From contig CACXGG010000009.1 of assembly GCA_902767145.1 (NCBI GenBank), positions 1 to 8,387 of the forward strand: a stretch of 8,387 nucleotides of DNA, given 5' to 3'. The notes below the pieces were generated by a model, which saw nothing but the letters and a program-made list of their open reading frames with translations, made no database searches and was not told the origin of the DNA. The stretch comes from Oscillospiraceae bacterium. GTDB lineage: Bacteria > Bacillota > Clostridia > Saccharofermentanales > Saccharofermentanaceae. Numbering within the stretch: position 1 is the stretch's first letter; each line of letters opens with the position of its first letter. Below are positions 1 to 5,851 of this stretch, piece after piece. Both the position numbers and the translations under genes were made by a program.

Positions 1-747
1 ATCCGTTGCTTCTTTTGATTCCTCTCCCGAGAGCATACGGTTCCTGAGCATGAGCCTGGTGATCTCGATCTTATACTTGACCACTGCCAGTTCAGATCCC
101 AGCCTTGTTGGCTTGTCCATTATCTCCTGAGGGATCAGGAGCTTACCTATATCGTGGAGCCAGACGCTCATGAGCAAGGGGCCTGTATTGCTGGATGTCT
201 TCTCCAGAAGTCCTCCGTGGGATGAGAGCCACTCCAGGTATAAAGTCGCATACCTTACCATATTCTTTGTGTGGTTGGCGTTATATGTGGATCTTTCTTC
301 AAAGGCGGTTACCATGACCTCTACGAAGGAATTCATAAGGGCGATGATCTGGGTGGCCATACTCTTATTCTTGATGATAAGTTCCGTTACTTCGGTCTGG
401 TCAGAGAGCACCGTGATGATGGCGGTATTCTTTTCGTCCTCTGTAAGGACTATGGTAGTGGCCTTGAGGAACGATAGTTTTTCGGGGGTACGGAAGGAAA
501 CGGTCCTGGAGATCCTCTTCTTCTTAAAGACGGCATCAAGGAGCATCTCGAAAAGATCATCATTACCCTCGATCTCCGTCATCAGGTCCGCCATGGTCTT
601 CCCTATGATGGAGCCCGGCTTTAAGGCCAGCATCTTGTAGGCAGCATCATTACAGATCAGGATCTTACCGTCATCGCCAACTACGATGACGCCGTCAGAA
701 AGGTTCTCGATGATACTCTGGTAGATCTGCTTTTCGCTGCTCTCCAT
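1..747 (-). CDS. PAS plus HD-domain (HD-GYP-like) signalling protein, C-terminus cut by window edge
   Basis: The frame runs open for 249 codons from an ATG at 747 to the left edge, so the C-terminus is missing. An AGGAGG at 759-764 sits 11 bases before the ATG. Residues about 8-125 read as a PAS sensor domain (SIIENLSDGVIVVGDDGKI, then CNDAAYKML and a DQTEVTEL end). A linker helix leads into an HD phosphohydrolase-type domain with ERSTYNANH (H159), the metal-binding pair in LHDIGK (H198-D199, K203) and IPQEIMDKPTRLG. This order resembles HD-GYP cyclic-di-GMP phosphodiesterases, but the usual H-P after the DKP segment is replaced by KYKIEIT, and any GYP motif would lie outside the window. A soluble protein is likely because no membrane helix is visible. 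It follows the zinc-ribbon gene by about 70 bases and may be co-transcribed with it. The PAS-HD architecture is well supported; the enzymatic activity is inferred. Confidence 0.8.
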   Translation of the reverse strand, partial: MESSEKQIYQSIIENLSDGVIVVGDDGKILICNDAAYKMLALKPGSIIGKTMADLMTEIEGNDDLFEMLLDAVFKKKRISRTVSFRTPEKLSFLKATTIVLTEDEKNTAIITVLSDQTEVTELIIKNKSMATQIIALMNSFVEVMVTAFEERSTYNANHTKNMVRYATLYLEWLSSHGGLLEKTSSNTGPLLMSVWLHDIGKLLIPQEIMDKPTRLGSELAVVKYKIEITRLMLRNRMLSGEESKEATD

Positions 748-778
748 TTATGCTTTTTCCTCCTGCTCCTTCTATCAG

Positions 779-805
779 GATCTGAATGTAACAATGTTAC
801 AGATC
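779..805. promoter_or_regulatory. Dyad TGTAAC-AAT-GTTACA with flanking GATC arms
   Basis: Positions 787-801 form a perfect 6-base dyad with a 3-base spacer, extended by GATC at 779-782 and 802-805 across a 4-base bulge. It lies between the stop of the zinc-ribbon gene (817) and the Shine-Dalgarno of the PAS/HD gene (759-764). No T-run follows on either strand, so it does not look like an intrinsic terminator. An operator or an mRNA hairpin in the leader of the PAS/HD gene are the reasonable readings. No convincing promoter could be placed here. Confidence 0.45.
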
Positions 806-816
806 TAATGACTGCA

Positions 817-1647
817 CTAGTTTCCGGTGTTTTTCGTCTTGCCCGCCAGGAGTGACAGTGCACCTGAGATGACAAGGGGGATCACGATGGATAATATCAC
901 TGCCGGCACGGTATCCACATGGAAAACGTATGCCAGTAACACAAAAAACAGGAGCGGTACCGCACAGGCCAGGGACAGTATGGTGATGATAAAGGCAGAT
1001 ATCTTTTCCTGGTGGACGAGATAAGCAAGTCCCGCAGACAGTATCAGGAAAAGTGGTATAGCTGCCGGGACAGGAAAGCCTGCCTTTTCGTGAAGGAAGA
1101 TACAGAGGATGGCAGGAAGCACTGTGCTCACGGCGATGGCAAGGGGCAGCCTTTTTGCATGCTGTTCCTCCATGGCCGACTTACACTCTGTTATGAGCCT
1201 GTCCGCGTCCTTATATCCCGGTATCTTCTGGAATTCCTCTATTGCCTGGCTGTAGTCCCTGTTGTCAAAACACTTCTTCCCCTTGGAATAAGTGATGATC
1301 TGGTCTGCCTTCCTGATGCCCTCCTCACAGCTGCTCAAAAGCTCCAGCGCTATGGCATCAGGATGGAGGGAACACTCCGACGAGGCTCTCTGGAACATGA
1401 GCTTTGCCTGACCTGCTGATACAACATCAGTCTTTTGGGAAAGGATCTCATTGGCTTTGCCCAGCTGCTCGATGGCCTTGGCATACTGCCTGTAGCCGGG
1501 AAGCATCTCATCCATGGACCACTTGTTTCCGCAGTGGCCGCATACACAGGAGGCAGAGAGGTAATCATTGACGATGACTCCTCCGCAAACAGTACATCTT
1601 AAAGAGATAGGTTCTTCTACATTAGGCATTTTTATTTGTCCACTCAT
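817..1647 (-). CDS. Zinc-ribbon protein with TPR-like middle and four C-terminal membrane helices, function unknown
   Basis: The frame gives 276 residues from the ATG at 1647. The N-terminus holds a probable zinc ribbon: CTVC at C18/C21 and CGHC at C36/C39, with an extra C34. Residues about 50-160 are helical, and YSKGKKCFDNRDYSQAIEEFQKIPGYKDA (quoted in two parts: YSKGKKCFDNRDYSQAIEEF and QKIPGYKDA) looks like a single TPR-type repeat. Four hydrophobic segments follow at roughly 166-184, 191-210, 217-242 and 246-268, so the soluble part is probably cytoplasmic and anchored by a C-terminal membrane bundle. Neither ATG1647 nor the in-frame ATG1629 (MPNVEEP) has a good Shine-Dalgarno. Both overlap a 38-codon frame that does have a promoter and a ribosome binding site. 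The real start may therefore be coupled to that frame, or the protein may begin at 1738 with a frameshift between, giving 306 residues. The family is seen in Clostridia, but I cannot name a function. Confidence 0.8.
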   Translation of the reverse strand: MSGQIKMPNVEEPISLRCTVCGGVIVNDYLSASCVCGHCGNKWSMDEMLPGYRQYAKAIEQLGKANEILSQKTDVVSAGQAKLMFQRASSECSLHPDAIALELLSSCEEGIRKADQIITYSKGKKCFDNRDYSQAIEEFQKIPGYKDADRLITECKSAMEEQHAKRLPLAIAVSTVLPAILCIFLHEKAGFPVPAAIPLFLILSAGLAYLVHQEKISAFIITILSLACAVPLLFFVLLAYVFHVDTVPAVILSIVIPLVISGALSLLAGKTKNTGN

Positions 1648-1738
1648 ACTCAGGATGTCTGGCGTAGTATTCCTTCAGACTGACGGACAGTACACAGACA
1701 ACTCTACTAAAGCTTGCAACAAAATCCTTGTAATCCAT
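1622..1738 (-). CDS. 38-residue open frame with its own promoter and RBS, overlapping the zinc-ribbon gene
   Basis: ATG at 1738 is preceded by GGAGAGAGGG at 1741-1750, and a strong promoter lies about 40 bases upstream. The peptide begins MDYKDFVASFSRVVCVLSVS and continues LKEYYARHPEYEWTNKNA, ending at TAA 1624-1622. The last 26 bases overlap the next gene's annotated start in another frame. Removing one A from the A5 run (1629-1633) would join it smoothly as EYEWTNK-MPNVEEP, which gives one 306-residue protein. It is therefore either a real leader or translationally coupled small protein, or the frameshifted N-terminus of the zinc-ribbon protein. The amphipathic first half and Tyr-rich second half match no domain I recognise. 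I favour the frameshift or fusion reading slightly, because the downstream gene lacks its own ribosome binding site. Confidence 0.55.
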   Translation of the reverse strand: MDYKDFVASFSRVVCVLSVSLKEYYARHPEYEWTNKNA

Positions 1739-1777
1739 AACCCTCTCTCCAAAAACGAGTGCAATACTGCAATTAGG

Positions 1778-1807
1778 ATTATAGCATATTTATAACTCTT
1801 TTATCAC
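1778..1807 (-). promoter_or_regulatory. Extended -10 promoter for the sORF / zinc-ribbon gene
   Basis: On the minus strand, a perfect TATAAT (1783-1778) is preceded by TGC (1786-1784), which makes an extended -10. A 4/6 match to the -35 box, GTGATA (1807-1802), lies 18 bases upstream and overlaps the stop codon of the flavoprotein gene. The leader to the ATG at 1738 is about 35 bases and A/T-rich. The block TAATCCTAATT at 1771-1781 repeats the core of the TetR operator found at 3177-3187. Confidence 0.65.
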
Positions 1808-2535
1808 TTCTGCCAGGACTCTTTCCAGGGCCTGACCTTGCCGATCCAGCCGTTTTCATTCCAGTACTTAAAGTCGGTATATTCCGGGTTTTCCTTTCCC
1901 AGACCGGTCTGCATCATCCTGATCACAAGGAATTTTCCCTTTGCAAGGAGTCCTGCACGTGCAGGCTTACTGTAATCCATGGTACTCATCTTTTCTGCAA
2001 GTCTCTTTAAGGAAGAAACCATTGCTGCTCTCTTCTTCTCCGGGATCTTATCCCATTTGATATCGCTCATCAGCTTGAAGCTGATGCTCCTGATATATGT
2101 TACTCCCCACCAGGAAAGGCTGTCCTTTATATCCTTAACCGTTGAGGATCCGCCGCCGCCAAGACACTGGGCGATAATGACCGCCCTCTTTCCGAACATC
2201 TCCTTTGCGGGACGGTGGGGCATCCACCTGTATCCGAAATGGTCGAGAAGGTTCTTCATCGCACCTGTGGCATGGTAGACGTATACAGGAGAAGTGAATA
2301 CCAGAAGGTCTGCTTCAAGGAGTGCTTTCTCGATAACTGCTACATACTCCCTGTCCTTACATTTGTCCTCCCCTTCCAGAAAGCATCTGGTACATCCCAT
2401 ACAGAAATCGGGACAGTCCCTAGGAAGATAGAATTCCGTTATCTCTGCCTTATCCCTGAAAGCTTCCAGGAACGCCTCCTTGAGCTTATATGTTACGCCG
2501 TGCTTCTCCGTTCCGTTTATAACTGTTATCTTCAT
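1804..2535 (-). CDS. Flavodoxin-fold NAD(P)H-dependent oxidoreductase, iron-sulfur flavoprotein-like
   Basis: This 243-residue protein starts MKITVINGTEKHGVTYKL, where NGTEKHGVT (7-15) matches the FMN-phosphate loop of the NADPH-dependent FMN reductase/flavodoxin fold. The second flavin contact is TSPVYVYHATGAMKNLLDHF (about 81-100), and a GGGGSS stretch follows at about 126-131. Cysteines at C45, C48, C51 and C59 give CX2CX2CX7C, with C41 nearby, which fits the compact cysteine motif described for iron-sulfur flavoproteins (Isf, CX2CX2CX4-7C). A 4Fe-4S cluster is therefore possible. The C-terminal tail (ENGWIGKVRPWKE) is typical of clostridial members. The ATG overlaps the TGA of the TetR gene by 4 bases (ATGA), so the two are translationally coupled and share the repressor-controlled promoter. 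Likely roles are reduction of quinones, nitro compounds or other electrophiles, or redox-stress defence. The substrate is unknown. Confidence 0.85.
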   Translation of the reverse strand: MKITVINGTEKHGVTYKLKEAFLEAFRDKAEITEFYLPRDCPDFCMGCTRCFLEGEDKCKDREYVAVIEKALLEADLLVFTSPVYVYHATGAMKNLLDHFGYRWMPHRPAKEMFGKRAVIIAQCLGGGGSSTVKDIKDSLSWWGVTYIRSISFKLMSDIKWDKIPEKKRAAMVSSLKRLAEKMSTMDYSKPARAGLLAKGKFLVIRMMQTGLGKENPEYTDFKYWNENGWIGKVRPWKESWQK

Positions 2536-3152
2536 TTCTTTTCCCTCCCGTATAATCTGTCGAATTGCTTTATATGTTCTTCAAGCGTCACCAACGATGC
2601 AGCTTCCCTCGAAGGGTCTCTGTCACATATGGTGAGGAGCATATAGATGGGTGCGTAAAAATGCAGTGTCATTATCTCCACATTGTCCGTCTTCAGGACC
2701 CCCGCTGAAACCATAAGACCTAAGAGCATACCCTGATAGGAAAGAGGCATATCTGCATACTGCTGCTGGTATACCGTGGCCAGTTTCTTATCCCTGAACT
2801 GCTCGATGGTGAGCATCTTCCTGAAGCGCCGGGTGTAATCATCATGAAGGAAATAAAGGAAGAGATCCCTTCCTATCTTTATCAGCTGTTCCTCTGATAT
2901 GTTCTTATAGATATCTGCATCGACCGACGCATCAGTTCCGCTTATCTGAAGCTGTTTTGCCTGATCAGAGAAGCGCTGGTCCATCTCAGATATGATGGCA
3001 TCGAAGATGGCCTGCTTATTCTTATAGTGCTTATAGAGTGACGGTGCTTTTATACCTACGCGTTCAGCGATATCAGCCACATACACATTGGCATATCCCT
3101 TTTCCGAAAAAAGAGTCAGCGCCTCATCAAGTATCCTCTGCTTTGTATCCAC
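2532..3152 (-). CDS. TetR/AcrR-family transcriptional repressor
   Basis: The N-terminal 50 residues are a standard TetR DNA-binding domain: DTKQRILDEALTLFSEKGY, then the helix-turn-helix around VADIAERVGIKAPSLYKHYK with the family hallmark Y-KHYKNK. The remaining 150 residues are the variable ligand-binding and dimer region, whose ligand cannot be read. I place the start at GTG 3152 because AGAAAGG lies 8 bases before it. A GTG at 3158 would add two residues but would sit only 2 bases from that Shine-Dalgarno. The gene is first in a two-gene unit with the flavoprotein (4-base overlap). Two matching palindromes sit in its own promoter, so it is probably autoregulated and derepressed by a toxic or redox-active small molecule that the flavoprotein then handles; that last step is inference. 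Confidence 0.93.
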   Translation of the reverse strand: MDTKQRILDEALTLFSEKGYANVYVADIAERVGIKAPSLYKHYKNKQAIFDAIISEMDQRFSDQAKQLQISGTDASVDADIYKNISEEQLIKIGRDLFLYFLHDDYTRRFRKMLTIEQFRDKKLATVYQQQYADMPLSYQGMLLGLMVSAGVLKTDNVEIMTLHFYAPIYMLLTICDRDPSREAASLVTLEEHIKQFDRLYGREKK

Positions 3153-3174
3153 GGCCACTACCTTTCTGCATTTA

Positions 3175-3190
3175 GCTAATCCTAATTAGC
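3175..3190. promoter_or_regulatory. TetR operator O1 (GCTAAT-N4-ATTAGC)
   Basis: GCTAATCCTAATTAGC has perfect 6-base arms with a 4-base spacer. It lies just downstream of the TetR -10 box and covers the expected transcription start near 3187. Its centre is 26 bases from that of O2, which has identical arms. TetR-family repressors bind such palindromes as dimers. Binding here is inferred from position and sequence. Confidence 0.8.
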
Positions 3191-3193
3191 CAG

Positions 3194-3222
3194 ATTATAA
3201 GCTAATTTGGATTAGCCGTCAA
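3194..3222 (-). promoter_or_regulatory. Promoter of the TetR-flavoprotein unit
   Basis: On the minus strand TTGACG (3222-3217, 5/6 to consensus) is separated by exactly 17 bases from TATAAT (3199-3194, perfect). The spacer from 3200 to 3216 is almost entirely the O2 palindrome. This is the strongest sigma-A-type promoter in the window, as expected for a gene that is kept off by a repressor sitting on it. Confidence 0.85.
3201..3216. promoter_or_regulatory. TetR operator O2 (GCTAAT-N4-ATTAGC)
   Basis: GCTAATTTGGATTAGC has the same 6-base arms as O1 and a different 4-base spacer. It fills the space between the -35 and -10 boxes, so a bound dimer would exclude RNA polymerase. Part of it, ATTTGGAT (3205-3212), also recurs inverted as ATCCAAAT at 3227-3234, upstream of the -35 box. 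Confidence 0.8.
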
Positions 3223-3264
3223 GGGGATCCAAATGAAATTCAAATACATTATCAGGAGGCTCTC

Positions 3265-3327
3265 ATGAAAGAATATTTCGACCATAAAGGACAGACTGCC
3301 TTTTCCGAGCGAAAAAACAGTCCCTGA
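3265..3327 (+). CDS. Divergent 20-residue open frame with perfect SD, possible gene remnant
   Basis: AGGAGG at 3254-3259 lies 5 bases before an ATG at 3265. The frame encodes MKEYFDHKGQTAFSERKNSP and stops with a TGA at 3325-3327, inside the terminator stem of the convergent transporter unit. It diverges from the TetR gene, where a repressor target gene often sits. It may be the preserved 5' end of a lost divergent gene, a real micropeptide, or chance. No good plus-strand promoter was found, and the sequence resembles no family I know. Confidence 0.3.
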   Translation: MKEYFDHKGQTAFSERKNSP

Positions 3328-3345
3328 ATGATTCAGGGTCTGTTT
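3312..3345 (-). terminator. Intrinsic terminator of the two-component/ABC transporter unit (possibly bidirectional)
   Basis: The stem pairs 3315-3320 and 3322-3328 with 3340-3345 and 3332-3338, giving 13 pairs around one T/T mismatch and a 3-base loop (TGA at 3329-3331). On the minus strand it is followed by six T residues (A run at 3312-3317 on the plus strand), some of which pair with the stem. It lies 25 bases after the TAA of the permease gene. On the plus strand only TGTTTAT follows, so termination in that direction would be weaker. Confidence 0.88.
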
Positions 3346-3369
3346 ATGATACCACGGTATCGTGATCAT

Positions 3370-5835
3370 TTATTCATTTGTACGAAGGTCCTCGACTATG
3401 CTCCTTCCTTTTATATTGCTGTATAACACATTAGGTATGATGGCTCCGATGACTGCCAGTACCGGCATGAGTATCAGGATCGGGACCACTGTGATATGGG
3501 CTGTCGCTGCGGACCAGAAGAGATCTATCTTCAGGAAGAGCAGGTTGGCCGCGATGGCAAACGGCATCGAGAAGAGGACGGATATCAGAGCGTAGAACAA
3601 TCCTTCTGTCATGAGCATCCTCTTGAGCTGCCTGCCTGTCATGCCGACTGCCTTGAGAAGGGCAAGTTCTCTCTTCCTTGCCAGTATTCCCGTCAGGACA
3701 GCATTGATATAGTTCAGGACAGCGATGATACCAATGATGACACAGAGGAATCCTCCGATATATCTTATGGCACCTGTGAACTTCTCGAAATCCTTTCTTA
3801 CGGTCTCTATGCTGCTGTACTCGTAACGGGAGGGATCGCCCTCGCAGAGTTCCTGAAGGTAAGCTTCAGCCTCAGCTGCTGCATCGCTGCTGACAGCATC
3901 TGCACAGTAGCACATTACTGCATAATCATCAGATGTAATATCAGCGATCTGATCCTTCGTCATCAGGATCTGGGCAGTCCTGCCTCCATACATGAACCCG
4001 GGTGTATAGGAGGTAGGATACTCATCCATAACAGCACAGACAGTATACTCTCTGTCGATACCCTCGATGATATATTCGATCCTGCTGAAATCCATATTAT
4101 CGGGGATATCATAGACCGAATCATATACTTTACCCGTGGAAGTATCCTTGTAGTGGAAATCCTCGGCCAGGGTGACATTTACCTTATCTCCGGGGTGAAG
4201 CTCGGAAGCCTCAGTTACGACGACGGTATCCTTACCTGTTTCGTACATGGAGGAGATATCACCTTCTACTACGTTTACCTCGTCAAAGAGTACAGTGTCG
4301 ACACCTACCAGCTGAGCAGTATATTCGATATCAGCATTTACGAAAGCTTCTGCATTATCTGTTGTATAGGCATAACCGTAGTAGTCACTGTCGATGTGGG
4401 ATGCGATCTCTTCGATCTCGGCTGCCGACAGGAATTCATCGTGGTCTCCTGTGAAGTAAGAAGGGGTGGATACGGTGAAATCCATGGAAGACGCCATACT
4501 CTGGATATATGAGTTCATGTCCATGTTATCCACGAAGATACAGAGAGTATCGAAGAGTACCATGGCCAGGGAAATGGAGAGTACTACAAGTGCAGTACGC
4601 ACCTTATTGCGTCCGAGGTTCGACATAGCCATTGAAGGGATACTTGCATTCACCTTCTTTTTCTTCCTGAGTGATACCTTGACCTCGTTGTAACGGAGAG
4701 CTTCGATGGGAGATACCCTGGAAGCCTTGCGTCCGGGAACAGAACTTGATACGAACACCGTGATGACGGATATGAGCGCTGCTGCGGCAAATACGAAGAT
4801 ATTAAATCCGCTGACAGGTTCAATGCTCTTGTATATAGTCTGTGAGAGCACCATGGGGAGCATGGATACTCCGATAAGATATCCCAGGATAAGTCCTGCG
4901 GGAACACCGATGAGACAGAGTAAAAGAGACTGCTTTCTGATGATCTTTCTTATCTGCTTTGATGTAACACCGATGGTCTTGAGAAGACCATAATCCCTGA
5001 CCTTGTTTGCAACTGTTATCTGGAAGATATTGTAGATGATCAGAAATCCGGTGAAGAATATAAGGAGCATCAGTACTGCTATAGCAACATATCCTTCGGT
5101 TCCCAGAGGATCCGACTCGGAGGAATATGCGGGATTTACCATAATGTTCCTTGCATCGACCCCGATCTCATCTGCGATACTGTATGCCCTGAGTTCAGAC
5201 GGTGCCTTAAGATCGAAGACCACATTTGAGAACTGAAGGGTCTCCTCTCCCATCGATGTGAACATATCATCTGCATACTCCTCTGATACGAGAACATATC
5301 TCGAATCGCCGCCGCTTATGCCGCATACAGTAAATGTTTCACTCATATCGCAGGAAGATGCAAGACCGACCACCTTATAGTCTATAGTGATCTGAGATCC
5401 GATATCTCCGCCGCCGATGCTCTTCAGGTAATCACTGCTGACTACGACTTCATAAGAAGATTCGGGGAGCCTTCCTGATTCAGGCTTGCTGAAGGACATT
5501 TCAGCTGCCATATCATCCATCCAGGCAACGTTCAGTCTGTCATCTGTTATTCCCAGGGTTATCATCCTGCCTACATTCTCAACATCAGCTATGCCCTGAA
5601 GCCTGTCGGCGATATCCTCATCTGCCGCATAGACCATAGCATATGAACTGTTACCGTACTCCTTGCACTGCTGAAGCTGCAGAGTACCCTTCAGCGAAAA
5701 GAACACTGTAAAGAGGGAAGTAAAGAGTACTGTTGTCAGAAGGATCGCAAGGACCGTAATGAAATTCTGCTTTTTGGAAGCAAGAAGAGACCTTAAGCTC
5801 AGTCTCGATAAAGCTTTTTTGTTATTGACCTTCAT
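3370..5835 (-). CDS. ABC transporter permease with two FtsX domains (MacB/LolC-type superfamily)
   Basis: This is an 821-residue integral membrane protein with the layout TM1 (about 24-47), a large external domain (about 50-245), three helices (about 250-375), TM5 (about 415-440), a second external domain (about 445-690) and three final helices up to about 810. Each three-helix bundle carries FtsX-family signatures: RDYGLLKTIGVTSKQIRKII in the first and KRELALLKAVGMTGRQLKRM in the second. These are the cytoplasmic coupling segments that contact the ATPase. Eight helices in two repeats fit the large Firmicute FtsX permeases that work as mechanotransmitters or exporters, not the ten-helix BceB layout. 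A GGGGGTGA ribosome site precedes the ATG by 5 bases, and the ATPase stop is 16 bases upstream. A terminator follows. The substrate is unknown; peptides, lipoproteins or antimicrobials are plausible. Confidence 0.93.
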   Translation of the reverse strand: MKVNNKKALSRLSLRSLLASKKQNFITVLAILLTTVLFTSLFTVFFSLKGTLQLQQCKEYGNSSYAMVYAADEDIADRLQGIADVENVGRMITLGITDDRLNVAWMDDMAAEMSFSKPESGRLPESSYEVVVSSDYLKSIGGGDIGSQITIDYKVVGLASSCDMSETFTVCGISGGDSRYVLVSEEYADDMFTSMGEETLQFSNVVFDLKAPSELRAYSIADEIGVDARNIMVNPAYSSESDPLGTEGYVAIAVLMLLIFFTGFLIIYNIFQITVANKVRDYGLLKTIGVTSKQIRKIIRKQSLLLCLIGVPAGLILGYLIGVSMLPMVLSQTIYKSIEPVSGFNIFVFAAAALISVITVFVSSSVPGRKASRVSPIEALRYNEVKVSLRKKKKVNASIPSMAMSNLGRNKVRTALVVLSISLAMVLFDTLCIFVDNMDMNSYIQSMASSMDFTVSTPSYFTGDHDEFLSAAEIEEIASHIDSDYYGYAYTTDNAEAFVNADIEYTAQLVGVDTVLFDEVNVVEGDISSMYETGKDTVVVTEASELHPGDKVNVTLAEDFHYKDTSTGKVYDSVYDIPDNMDFSRIEYIIEGIDREYTVCAVMDEYPTSYTPGFMYGGRTAQILMTKDQIADITSDDYAVMCYCADAVSSDAAAEAEAYLQELCEGDPSRYEYSSIETVRKDFEKFTGAIRYIGGFLCVIIGIIAVLNYINAVLTGILARKRELALLKAVGMTGRQLKRMLMTEGLFYALISVLFSMPFAIAANLLFLKIDLFWSAATAHITVVPILILMPVLAVIGAIIPNVLYSNIKGRSIVEDLRTNE

Positions 5836-5851
5836 ATTGTCACCCCCGCCT

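Noticed and set aside
170..640. Plus-strand open frame of 156 codons with hydrophobic stretches
   Set aside because: It is antisense to the PAS/HD gene, which has recognisable motifs and a ribosome site.
1727..1738. DYKD at the start of the 38-residue peptide, as in an engineered FLAG tag
   Set aside because: Only four residues match and the acidic run is absent; it is coincidence in a natural promoter context.
1568..1795. Plus-strand 75-codon frame across the gap before the zinc-ribbon gene
   Set aside because: The minus strand here carries a promoter, a ribosome site and the 38-codon frame; the plus frame has none of these.
3348..3361. GATAC-CACG-GTATC small palindrome just after the permease stop
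   Set aside because: It is short, has no T-run, and the strong terminator next to it explains termination.
3496..4512. Plus-strand open frame of 338 codons
   Set aside because: It lies fully antisense to the permease gene, has no ribosome site and shows no domain; the FtsX permease frame explains the sequence.
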